From contig JAEXZS010000044.1 of NCBI GenBank assembly GCA_023451375.1, forward strand, positions 1 through 12,316: a stretch of 12,316 bases of DNA, given 5' to 3'. The translations under genes were made by a program, and so were the position numbers. Position 1 is the stretch's first letter, and each line of letters begins with the position of its first letter. The notes under the pieces were generated by a model, which made no database searches, was not told the origin of the DNA, and saw only the letters and a program-made list of their open reading frames with translations. Of the stretch, positions 7,462 through 12,316 are shown piece by piece. Origin of the DNA: Pseudomonadota bacterium. Lineage in GTDB: Bacteria > Pseudomonadota > Alphaproteobacteria > Caulobacterales > Caulobacteraceae.

Positions 7462-7854
7462 TCATCCGAAGATCGGAGGCTTGAATGGGCTCGGCAGACG
7501 CAAGGCGGCCGGGGGCGATGCTTTTTCGACCCCCATTCGACCGGCGACCGGTCGAGTAGAAAATGAATCCAGGACCGGCAACACGGCCGCGGCTGAACCA
7601 CAGCAATGGGCGAAATCCAGTAACAGGTGCAACGTCTCCGATCCGTCCTGATCGTGCGCGTCCGCCGCGGCGAACTCCGCGCCCGGATCGTTGGCATGCG
7701 GGCCGTGGCTGTGCGCGCCCGACGGATCGTGCGCGAGCTCATGCATTTCGCCAGCGGCTGTCATCACCGGTTGGAACGCCAACCCCAACGCAAGCACACC
7801 CAGCACGACGACGCGCAGGAGCGGCAACAAGAAGCGGGGATGCAGGCGGGTCAT
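7462..7854 (-). CDS. CzcI-like His-rich periplasmic metal-binding protein
   Basis: A 130-residue protein with an N-terminal signal-like segment (about 10-34, RVVVLGVLALGLAFQPV then MTAAGE) and an exported part rich in His and Asp between 38 and 76 (HELAHDPSGAHSHGPHAND). A LLLDFAHCCGSAAAVLP block follows, then a Pro-rich tail ending FKPPIFG. Short His-rich exported proteins with an AHCC-type block and a Pro-rich end commonly precede czcCBA operons (CzcI, CopL-like). They are thought to buffer periplasmic metal or modulate operon expression. The gene lies 56 bp upstream of czcC on the same strand and is probably its first operon partner. Homology is judged by pattern only, so the czcI symbol is withheld. 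The Shine-Dalgarno before ATG 7854 is weak. Confidence 0.7.
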   Translation of the reverse strand: MTRLHPRFLLPLLRVVVLGVLALGLAFQPVMTAAGEMHELAHDPSGAHSHGPHANDPGAEFAAADAHDQDGSETLHLLLDFAHCCGSAAAVLPVLDSFSTRPVAGRMGVEKASPPAALRLPSPFKPPIFG

Positions 7855-7915
7855 GGCCGCGCAGGGTACCTGCGGATGATGGGGTTATACAATTCCGCTG
7901 AATGCGTCGAGAGGG

Positions 7916-8059
7916 CTACAGGGAAAAGGCGCGTTCCAGTTGTCGGCCATGGCACCGCTTGTACTTGTTTCCGCTGCCGCACTGGCACGGCTGGTGATCG
8001 CGCAGCCCCGACGACAGTGCGTGTCCAGGAACTGGTGCGCCTGCTGCAGCGGTTCGATT
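7916..8059 (-). pseudogene. SEC-C zinc-motif remnant, frameshifted
   Basis: This minus-strand frame encodes DHQPCQCGSGNKYKRCHG followed by RQLERAFSL and a stop at 7918-7916. It is a clear SEC-C zinc-binding motif (CxCGSGxKYKxCH), normally found at protein C-termini. The frame is closed upstream by a TGA at 8062-8060 and has no ATG, GTG or TTG. In the neighbouring frame a stretch upstream (to about 8187) reads PAHEIEPLQQAHQFLDTHCR, and one extra base in the G4 run at 8006-8009 would join it smoothly to GLRDHQPCQCG. I infer a protein broken by a 1-base loss, or a sequencing error in that run. It lies 62 bp upstream of the czcI-like start. The original function is unknown. Confidence 0.6.
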
Positions 8060-8187
8060 TCATGCGCGGGGACACTGACCTCGCCGGGAGCCGCCGGGAT
8101 GCCCCGGCTCAGTCTCTTCCTGGGGGCTCTTGCCGTTGCATGGGCTGCTAGCCCTTCGATGGCAGACAGCAATACCCGGACTGCGCT

Positions 8188-8430
8188 CTACGAGGTCATG
8201 CGGTCGGGCTTGGCTGCCTGAGTGATCCGTGGGACGAAGTGGTGCGCGATGTTCCAACGAGAGGTCCGCTTTGGGTCGAAAGGAGCCATCCGCCCTACCC
8301 CCGATAACCAGCCCTAATCACGCGCCTGTCAACTCCCCACTTGAGGCCAGCGCAAGCCGACCGACAGAGCTTGACCTATTAGTGGGGCCGCAGGCTCAGC
8401 GCCGGGTGTTACGACCTTCAGCGGGAGACC
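8188..8430. other. Intergenic stretch without a convincing gene
   Basis: No frame here has family-like content, a good ribosome binding site or a plausible start. It includes a hairpin at 8335-8387, described separately, and a GTCCGCTTTGGGTCGAAAG segment around 8263-8281 that resembles half of a palindrome I recall from many bacterial genomes. Nothing else is recognisable. Confidence 0.5.
8335..8387. repeat. Imperfect inverted repeat (hairpin)
   Basis: CCCCACT (8335-8341) pairs perfectly with AGTGGGG (8381-8387), and inside it CAAGC (8353-8357) pairs with GCTTG (8369-8373). It lies about 45 bp beyond the stop of the minus-strand gene at 8431-8742. It has the general shape of a folded recombination site or transcript-end structure, but no T-run follows and it lacks the attC core triplets GTT/AAC in the right places. 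Confidence 0.45.
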
Positions 8431-8742
8431 TCAGATCTTCTCAATGAGGATCACGTGGATCATCCCCTGAGTCGGTGGCATGCGCGGGTCAGCGTTCGCT
8501 CGAAGCCCCATCATCGGCATGTACTGCACGACGCGCCAGCCGTCCGCGTATAGCTGTGAGATGGTTTTACTCCCTGCGGCATCGCACTTAAAGACGAGCG
8601 CATTGGTCAGTTCGTTTGAGGCGGGGGAGGCGGGGGAGCCGTCGCCCCCCGTCGACCTGCAGACTTCGCCTTGTGCTGCCCAAGCGGATGAGCACGTCAT
8701 CAAGCTTCCCAGAAGCCCGACAGTAATCAGATTGCGCATCAT
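8431..8742 (-). CDS. Small exported protein of unknown function
   Basis: A 103-residue protein (102 if the second ATG at 8739 is used). The N-terminus MMRNLITVGLLGSLMTCSSA followed by WA^AQG is a good Sec signal peptide with cleavage after residue 22. The mature part of about 81 residues has two cysteines (C28 and C52), which could form a disulphide, and a conserved-looking block KTISQLYADGWRVVQ before a C-terminal strand MIHVILIEKI. The frame is open further upstream to 8877, but that extension has no signal features and I leave it out. The Shine-Dalgarno is weak (AGAG). I recall similar short xanthomonad secreted proteins of unknown role but cannot name a family. It is divergent from the membrane protein at 8933. 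Confidence 0.65.
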   Translation of the reverse strand: MMRNLITVGLLGSLMTCSSAWAAQGEVCRSTGGDGSPASPASNELTNALVFKCDAAGSKTISQLYADGWRVVQYMPMMGLRANADPRMPPTQGMIHVILIEKI

Positions 8743-8918
8743 ATGGTCTCTACCCGCCGCGGCACGGCATCGTCTTTCGATACTAATGCACCCGCCGGCC
8801 GTCCGCACCTGCCTCGGCCTGGTGCAAGATGGATGACTCTCCGACCGGACTACTGCCTGTCTAGCCGGCGATTTCAATCTGCCAGATAGTTGTGCGACCC
8901 TAGAGCCTTCGCGGATTC

Positions 8919-8927
8919 GGGGGGGGG
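8919..8927 (+). repeat. Homopolymeric G9 tract upstream of a start codon
   Basis: Nine consecutive G end 5 nt before ATG 8933. The tract occupies the ribosome-binding position of the downstream gene, so length changes by slipped-strand mispairing would shift the Shine-Dalgarno-like sequence relative to the start. Confidence 0.6.
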
Positions 8928-8932
8928 CGGCG

Positions 8933-9658
8933 ATGTCGGACTGGAAGTCGTGGTATGGCGTGTCCGATGAAGGGGCAGCACAAGCTGGCGTCTACGGCAA
9001 GCCAAACAGCATGTATGAGGTCGGTATAGCGCAGGAAGCGACGAACCGGATCAACATGGAGCGGGCGGCTGAATCTACGAACTTCCCGTCTTACGCGGCC
9101 CCGCCGCCTATTGTCTACCACAACCCGACTGATTATGGGCCGTCGGCACCAAGTCACCTGGCCTCATACCACGCAACTCCTTCGGCAAAGGGGAGTGGGT
9201 TGAAGTTTCTGGTCATCATGGGAGGCCTCGTTGCGGTTGGGGCGAGCGCCTACTTTGCGTGGCCCGTAGTGATGTCGGAGATGGATGCATACATTGAAAG
9301 GGTGGAGGCCTCCGAGCGACGTGTTCTCGACACTGCGTTCTACACTGAGATTTCCCCCTCGGCCGCAGAATGGGCGACTATCCCGACCAGCCGTCTCTAC
9401 GCTATGCACCTGGATGGTCAAACCTCGAATTGGCGCTCGCTCAACCAGAACGCGAAGCGTGCTGTCGAAGCGGCTTGGATTCGCTACACGATTGACCCAG
9501 CATCCTTCGAGCGTTTGCCCGCATCGCAGAGAAGCTACGTCTACGCGACCTTCGATAGCTACTTGCTTTATCTTTCTGGCTTGAGTCTCCGCCAAGGCGC
9601 GATGGATCTTGAACATTTCCGACAGTGCAGAGGTTGCGTTGGAGACGGCAGTCAATAG
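8933..9658 (+). CDS. Single-pass membrane protein of unknown function
   Basis: A 241-residue protein I do not recognise. Residues 1-88 form a polar segment rich in Ser, Ala, Pro and Tyr with no signal peptide (MSDWKSWYGVSDEGAAQAGV and onwards). Residues 90-112 are one strong hydrophobic helix (LKFLVIMGGLVAVGASAYFAW). Residues 113-241 form a helical, probably periplasmic, domain with DAYIERVEASERRVLDTAFY, a repeated R-S-Y/A-W texture and two cysteines near the end (RQCRGC). The expected topology is N-in, C-out. The start has a G-rich ribosome site (G9) just upstream. It is the only rightward gene between the czc operon and the window end. Coding potential is judged from length, composition and absence of a better reading on the other strand. 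Confidence 0.7.
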   Translation: MSDWKSWYGVSDEGAAQAGVYGKPNSMYEVGIAQEATNRINMERAAESTNFPSYAAPPPIVYHNPTDYGPSAPSHLASYHATPSAKGSGLKFLVIMGGLVAVGASAYFAWPVVMSEMDAYIERVEASERRVLDTAFYTEISPSAAEWATIPTSRLYAMHLDGQTSNWRSLNQNAKRAVEAAWIRYTIDPASFERLPASQRSYVYATFDSYLLYLSGLSLRQGAMDLEHFRQCRGCVGDGSQ

Positions 9659-9744
9659 TCCTCAGTGAAGATTGTTTGTGGCGGTGCCACGTATCTACGC
9701 GCGATAACGGCCCCTAATCCCCAGCCCCGTCCCCTTTCGGCCGA

Positions 9745-9889
9745 GGCAGTGTGAAAACTCCCACAGAGCTTTGAGGTGATCAAAGAACGATCAACTTCGT
9801 GCCTTCTCCGCAAATTTCGTAGAGGTCTTCTTGCGTACGTGTCCTGAATTACAAGCATGTGGCACGTCGACTTGAGTTTTCACACAGCC
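9745..9889. mobile_element. 145-bp MITE-like element
   Basis: The ends are GGCAGTGTGAAAACTC (9745-9760) and, on the other strand, GGCTGTGTGAAAACTC (9889-9874): 16-bp inverted repeats with one mismatch. Immediately outside, TCGGCCGA (9737-9744) and TCGGCCAG (9890-9897) look like an 8-bp target duplication with the first six bases intact. The interior has no convincing gene. This is the layout of a miniature transposable element mobilised in trans by an IS using 8-bp duplications. The parent IS cannot be identified here. Because GGCC/CCGAGG is itself partly palindromic, the exact ends could be shifted a few bases outward. Confidence 0.65.
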
Positions 9890-9908
9890 TCGGCCAGAAG
9901 CAGACATT

Positions 9909-9968
9909 GCCCAACGCCTAAATGATGCCGCGCCCCGAAGCGGCGTCAGGTTAAATGAATTGCTAGGA
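9909..9968 (-). repeat. attC: attC recombination site of the AbiJ-like cassette
   Basis: Read on the minus strand, the site starts with R'' TCCTAGC (9968-9962), continues AATTCATTTAACC, passes through an imperfect GC-rich stem (GACGCCGCTTCGGGGCGC around 9946-9929) and ends with TTTAGGC then R' GTTGGGC (9915-9909). R' fits GTTRRRY exactly; R'' is one or two bases off RYYYAAC. Length (60 bp) and sequence match the xanthomonad integron attC pattern. The upstream gene's stop TAG lies inside R'', a usual cassette arrangement. Cassette recombination would be expected at G^TTGGGC. Confidence 0.8.
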
Positions 9969-10820
9969 ACTTCTTGCAGATTTATCAATGAGATACCGAG
10001 CAAACGCAATCCCTGTAAAAAACGCCAGCTCCGCGTCCGCAAGCTCTGGACCTTTGGCGTTTACATGGCCATGCCGCACTAGCGGTGCGCCATTGGCGTA
10101 AGCATAGAATTTTTCTAGAATGTCGAGAACCTGATCGGGAATACGACTGGCCTTTCGTGCCCTCTTGATCGCATCACCAAGTGTTGAAGCCTTGGGGTCA
10201 ATCGTTCTGGCGATGCTCTCTACCGCACTTACGATCTCTTTGATGCTGTTTGCCTCATCAATCGGGTGCTGATAAAGATACTGATGCGCCTTCTGATAGT
10301 GGGTTCTGGCCGCGGCAAATCCATCTGAGAGCAGGCTCTCCGTGGACACGATTCTCTCCGCAACCGCCTTGGGATGCTGACGGTAAAGCTCTGACTTATT
10401 GTTTAAGCGCCAGCCAATTCTGTCCTCCTGCAGAAGCGCGTTTACTTTGGCTTGGTAGTCACCGAAATGAAACGTTGAGTCGAAAGGGATCTCGTCGTCC
10501 ACCTTGATGAGTAACTTGCCAACGAGTTCAACGAAGTCGTAGAACTCAGTCCATGCGCATTCCTTGACGTGATGTGTCAACGCGCCCCACGCGCTTTCAT
10601 CAAAGTCCCATGGATCTGATTCTTCGCGAATAAGAGCGATGAACTTCGTGTGCGTTTCCGTAGTATCGAGGGGTTGAGCACGCTGCTGGCGACGTCCAGA
10701 TACCTCTCCGACGAAGTCGCCAAGAATTCCCTTTATGTATCCGACTCGCATAGGGCGCGGCGCATCCTCAAGGATTAGAGGCTGCTTTTGATTTGCCGCA
10801 ATTCGGGCAGAGAATCTCAT
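9963..10820 (-). CDS. AbiJ-NTD4-like abortive-infection (HEPN-type) protein in an integron cassette
   Basis: A 285-residue soluble protein. The N-terminus (MRFSARIAANQKQPLILEDA) matches the opening of AbiJ N-terminal domain 4 proteins. The middle has CAWTEFYDFVELVGKLL (88-104). The second half carries the conserved NSIKEIVSAVESIARTI (191-207), STLGDAIKRA (212-221) and a helix ending VRHGHV (248-253), followed by ADAELAFFTGIAFARYLID. These blocks are typical of this HEPN-related family, often found in phage-defence loci. Here the end reads R249-H250-x-H252, not a canonical R-x4-6-H, so RNase activity is uncertain. ATG 10820 fits the family start and lies 7 nt inside the cassette boundary. The stop lies in attC R''. 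No promoter is visible; expression probably depends on read-through from upstream. Base composition looks AT-richer than the czc region. Confidence 0.78.
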   Translation of the reverse strand: MRFSARIAANQKQPLILEDAPRPMRVGYIKGILGDFVGEVSGRRQQRAQPLDTTETHTKFIALIREESDPWDFDESAWGALTHHVKECAWTEFYDFVELVGKLLIKVDDEIPFDSTFHFGDYQAKVNALLQEDRIGWRLNNKSELYRQHPKAVAERIVSTESLLSDGFAAARTHYQKAHQYLYQHPIDEANSIKEIVSAVESIARTIDPKASTLGDAIKRARKASRIPDQVLDILEKFYAYANGAPLVRHGHVNAKGPELADAELAFFTGIAFARYLIDKSARSS

Positions 10821-10826
10821 TGAGAT

Positions 10827-10887
10827 GACTAACTCTTGAGTTCAGCGACTGCCGAAGGCAGTCTGCTGATGAAATGAATTGTTCGGC
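10827..10887 (-). repeat. attC: attC recombination site of the Abi_C cassette
   Basis: On the minus strand R'' is GCCGAAC (10887-10881), followed by AATTCATTTCA, a strong hairpin GACTGCC-TTC-GGCAGTC (10863-10847) extended by CAGC/GCTG, then TGAACTCAAGA and R' GTTAGTC (10833-10827). The 61-bp length, AATTCATT block and position between two same-strand genes match the other site at 9909-9968. R'' and R' each deviate by one base from RYYYAAC/GTTRRRY, so recombination efficiency may be reduced. Confidence 0.75.
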
Positions 10888-11420
10888 GTCTGCGCTGCAT
10901 GCCGCAACTCCATAAAAATGACGAGTGAATGAGCTGCATTGACGGCGAGACGAGCCTCGGAAACAGCAATCTTCGGGGGATTGAGACCGCGACCATGTGC
11001 GGATCCGATGTGCGTACGATAAGCACCAACACCATCAACTATCGATGCCAGCCCTTGTAGAACGCGCTTCTGATCGTCCCGAAGCGTCGGGTCTAGGTTG
11101 AGGCCGAGGTGTCCTTGAACCACTCGCCACACGGGCCCAATAGACTGATTCGCTGGCATCTCAAGAGAGAATGTTTCGATATACGATTTGCAGAGTGCTT
11201 CAATAATCGAACTGGCTGCTGTTATGGCCGCGTGTGGATCTCGATCTAGCTGCTTGATGGCTCGATCAAACTCAACCTCGATGGATGCGAAGTCGCCAGC
11301 GTTCAAGTAGTCCGAGAGAGTCTTGGCCGCGAGACTTGCACCGGCGAGAGTCACGAACCCGTTAAGTTGGTAGGTGAGTTGGTTCTTCGCGAGGTGGACC
11401 GCCCAAGGTTTCATAGACAC
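10842..11420 (-). CDS. Abi_C-domain abortive-infection protein, 5' end replaced by an IS3 insertion
   Basis: A 192-residue frame from GTG 11420 (190 from ATG 11414). Residues about 62-175 match the abortive infection C-terminal domain (Abi_C): HAAITAASSIIEALCKSYIE, then LRDDQKRVLQGLASIVDGVG, then AYRTHIGSAHGRG and a final helix ARLAVNAAHSLVIFMEL. R135 and H142 in RTHIGSAH form an R-x6-H motif like that of HEPN RNases, so toxic RNA cleavage is a reasonable inference. The first 8-9 codons lie within the IS3 terminal repeat (11395-11420), so the native start is lost; family members usually carry more N-terminal sequence. The GTG directly follows the transposase stop (TGA GTG), without a ribosome site, so any translation would rely on coupling or read-through. 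The last codons run into attC. It may be a functional fusion or a pseudogene. Confidence 0.72.
   Translation of the reverse strand: MSMKPWAVHLAKNQLTYQLNGFVTLAGASLAAKTLSDYLNAGDFASIEVEFDRAIKQLDRDPHAAITAASSIIEALCKSYIETFSLEMPANQSIGPVWRVVQGHLGLNLDPTLRDDQKRVLQGLASIVDGVGAYRTHIGSAHGRGLNPPKIAVSEARLAVNAAHSLVIFMELRHAAQTPNNSFHQQTAFGSR
11395..11420 (-). repeat. Terminal inverted repeat of the IS3-family element (gene-distal end)
   Basis: On the plus strand the end begins TGGACCGCCCAAGGTTTCAT and continues AGACAC. IS3-family elements typically start TGGACC..CCC..GTTTC and end in CA on the other strand. It lies immediately after the transposase stop. The partner repeat is outside the window, so the boundary at 11395 is inferred. 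Confidence 0.65.
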
Positions 11421-12272
11421 TCATCGGCCGCTTTGCGCGTAGCGCCTTTCGAACTCTACCGGTGAGACGTCGCCAGCGGAACCATGGCGACGAACCGGGT
11501 TGTAGAACATCTCGATGTAGTCGAACACGTCCGAGGCCGCCGCGGCCCTGGTCGGGTAGATCCGCCGCTTGATCCGCTCCTTTTTCAGGACGCTGAAGAA
11601 GCTCTCGGCCACCGCGTTGTCGTGGCAGTTCCCGCGGCGGCTCATGCTCGGCACCATCCGGTGCACCTTCAGGAACGATTGCCAGTCGCTGCTGGTGAAC
11701 TGGCTGCCCTGGTCGGAGTGCACCATGACGCCCGGTCCCGGCTTGCGCCGCCATGCCGCCGCCACCAGGGCCTGCAGCACCAGGTCGCTGGTCATCGTCG
11801 GCGCCGTGGCCCAACCCACGATCTGCCGCGAGTACAGGTCCATCACCGCCGCCAGGAACAGCCAGCCCTCGTAGGTGCGGATGTAGGTGATGTCGGTGAC
11901 CCAGACCTTGTTCGGCGCGTCGGGGGCGAAGTCGCGGTTGAGCACGTTGTCGACCGCACCCACCGGGCCACCGCGATGTCGCGGCTTGCTCCCGTAGCCG
12001 ACCTGCGCCCGCAGACCCTCGGCCTTCATCAGCCGCTGCACGCGGTGGCGGCTGCAGGTCTCGCCCGCTTCGCGCAGGTCAAGCGTGATCTTGCGGTGGC
12101 CATACACGCCACCGCTGGCCAGCCAGAAGTGCTTGATCAGCCCAAGCAGCCGCTGATCCTCGCGCTCACGCAGGCTGGCCGACTGCCGGACCCAGGCGTA
12201 GTAGCCGCTGCGGTGCACGCCCAGCACCCGGCACATCGCGACCAGTCGGAACTCGCCGATGTGCGCACGCAT
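11421..12272 (-). CDS. IS3-family transposase OrfB (DDE integrase core)
   Basis: A 283-residue OrfB with the rve integrase core. The N-terminal HTH_21-like part has MCRVLGVHRSGYYAW and GVYGHRKI. The catalytic triad is D127 (VTDITYI), D187 (HSDQGSQF) and E223 (DNAVAESFFSVLK), with the IS3-type block SMSRRGNCHDNAVAESFF. The C-terminus (YNPVRRHGSAGDVSPVEFE) is also family-typical. All catalytic residues are present and no internal stop is seen, so it may be active. ATG 12272 is an internal start. The frame stays open upstream (GVRAKYAF) across the OrfA stop, as expected if the full transposase is made by -1 frameshifting from OrfA. It excises or inserts the surrounding element. Confidence 0.92.
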   Translation of the reverse strand: MRAHIGEFRLVAMCRVLGVHRSGYYAWVRQSASLREREDQRLLGLIKHFWLASGGVYGHRKITLDLREAGETCSRHRVQRLMKAEGLRAQVGYGSKPRHRGGPVGAVDNVLNRDFAPDAPNKVWVTDITYIRTYEGWLFLAAVMDLYSRQIVGWATAPTMTSDLVLQALVAAAWRRKPGPGVMVHSDQGSQFTSSDWQSFLKVHRMVPSMSRRGNCHDNAVAESFFSVLKKERIKRRIYPTRAAAASDVFDYIEMFYNPVRRHGSAGDVSPVEFERRYAQSGR

Positions 12273-12289
12273 GAACGCGTACTTCGCCC

Positions 12290-12316
12290 TTACCCCTTGG
12301 CAAAGTACGCGGCGGC
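12290..12316 (-). CDS. IS3-family OrfA, last codons (partial)
   Basis: The minus strand reads AAAYFAKG then TAA (12292-12290). The YFAKG ending is typical of IS3 OrfA. The stop follows a run of four G (AAGGGGTAA), where a P-site GGG could slip back one base onto GGG and continue in the OrfB frame. Only eight codons lie inside the window. Confidence 0.65.
   Translation of the reverse strand, partial: AAAYFAKG

Larger units (their letters stand above)
11395..12316 (-). mobile_element. IS3-family insertion sequence, distal part (runs off the window)
   Basis: The element includes the terminal repeat at 11395-11420, the complete OrfB frame and the last codons of OrfA. It interrupts the 5' end of the Abi_C gene. 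The outer end, first part of OrfA and target duplication (expected 3-4 bp) lie beyond 12316. Confidence 0.8.

Noticed and set aside
7881..7900. Possible Zur-like half site (GTTATA) or -10 element upstream of the czcI-like gene
   Set aside because: Only one half of the palindrome is present and no acceptable -35 at 16-18 bp; not enough to call a promoter or operator.
8099..8221. 40-codon plus-strand frame with a signal-peptide-like start (MPRLSLFLGALAVAWAASPS)
   Set aside because: Too short, no ribosome site, ends soon after the putative cleavage site, and overlaps the SEC-C remnant on the other strand; likely chance.
9652..9858. 68-codon minus-strand frame
   Set aside because: It spans a MITE inverted repeat and flanking DNA, with no family-like content or ribosome site.
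11362..11368. GTTAAGT matching GTTRRRY upstream of the Abi_C domain, as a possible attI/attC core
   Set aside because: No paired box or stem is found nearby and it lies inside the coding frame; a 7-mer match of this kind is expected by chance.
1..12316. CRISPR arrays, tRNA or rRNA genes
   Set aside because: No regularly spaced direct repeats and no recognisable tRNA or rRNA segments on either strand.

Overview
The window looks like an accessory region of a high-GC gammaproteobacterium, most likely a member of the Xanthomonadaceae/Lysobacteraceae. Two things point there: the GC-rich codon use of the left two thirds, and two ~60-bp attC sites that match, from memory, the core pattern of xanthomonad chromosomal integrons. 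The species cannot be fixed from the sequence alone.

Left part (1-7854): a heavy-metal resistance island. The window opens in the 5' end of an IS5-family transposase with its IS terminus near 135. Next come a small CDF-type cation transporter (232-855, minus) and a divergent MerR-family metal regulator (950-1345, plus). They share a MerR-type promoter/operator (915-945) whose 19-bp spacer predicts metal-dependent activation of the transporter. Facing merR tail to tail is a minus-strand operon read czcI-like (7854-7462), czcC (7405-6125), czcB (6128-5148), czcA (5158-1949) and a second small CDF transporter (1947-1354). From czcC onward the genes overlap or abut. CzcCBA would form an inner membrane-periplasm-outer membrane efflux pump for divalent cations, fed by the CDF transporters and the His-rich periplasmic protein.

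Middle part (7855-9744): less ordered. It holds a frameshifted SEC-C zinc-motif remnant, a gene-poor stretch with a hairpin, a small secreted protein of unknown function (8431-8742, minus), and a single-pass membrane protein of unknown function (8933-9658, plus) preceded by a run of nine G.

Right part (9745-12316): a minus-strand integron cassette array with two genes, each followed by an attC site. One encodes an AbiJ-NTD4-like protein (9963-10820). The other encodes a protein with an Abi_C-type domain carrying an R-x6-H motif (10842-11420). Both families are associated with phage defence by abortive infection. A 145-bp MITE-like element sits 19 bp beyond the distal attC. An IS3-family element (11395 to beyond the window end) has entered the 5' end of the Abi_C gene and replaced its start. 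The cassette genes look clearly lower in GC than the metal island, as expected for mobile cassettes.

Main point for a second look: an integron array carrying two different abortive-infection genes, one probably damaged or rewired by an IS3 insertion, next to a metal-efflux island bounded by IS elements.
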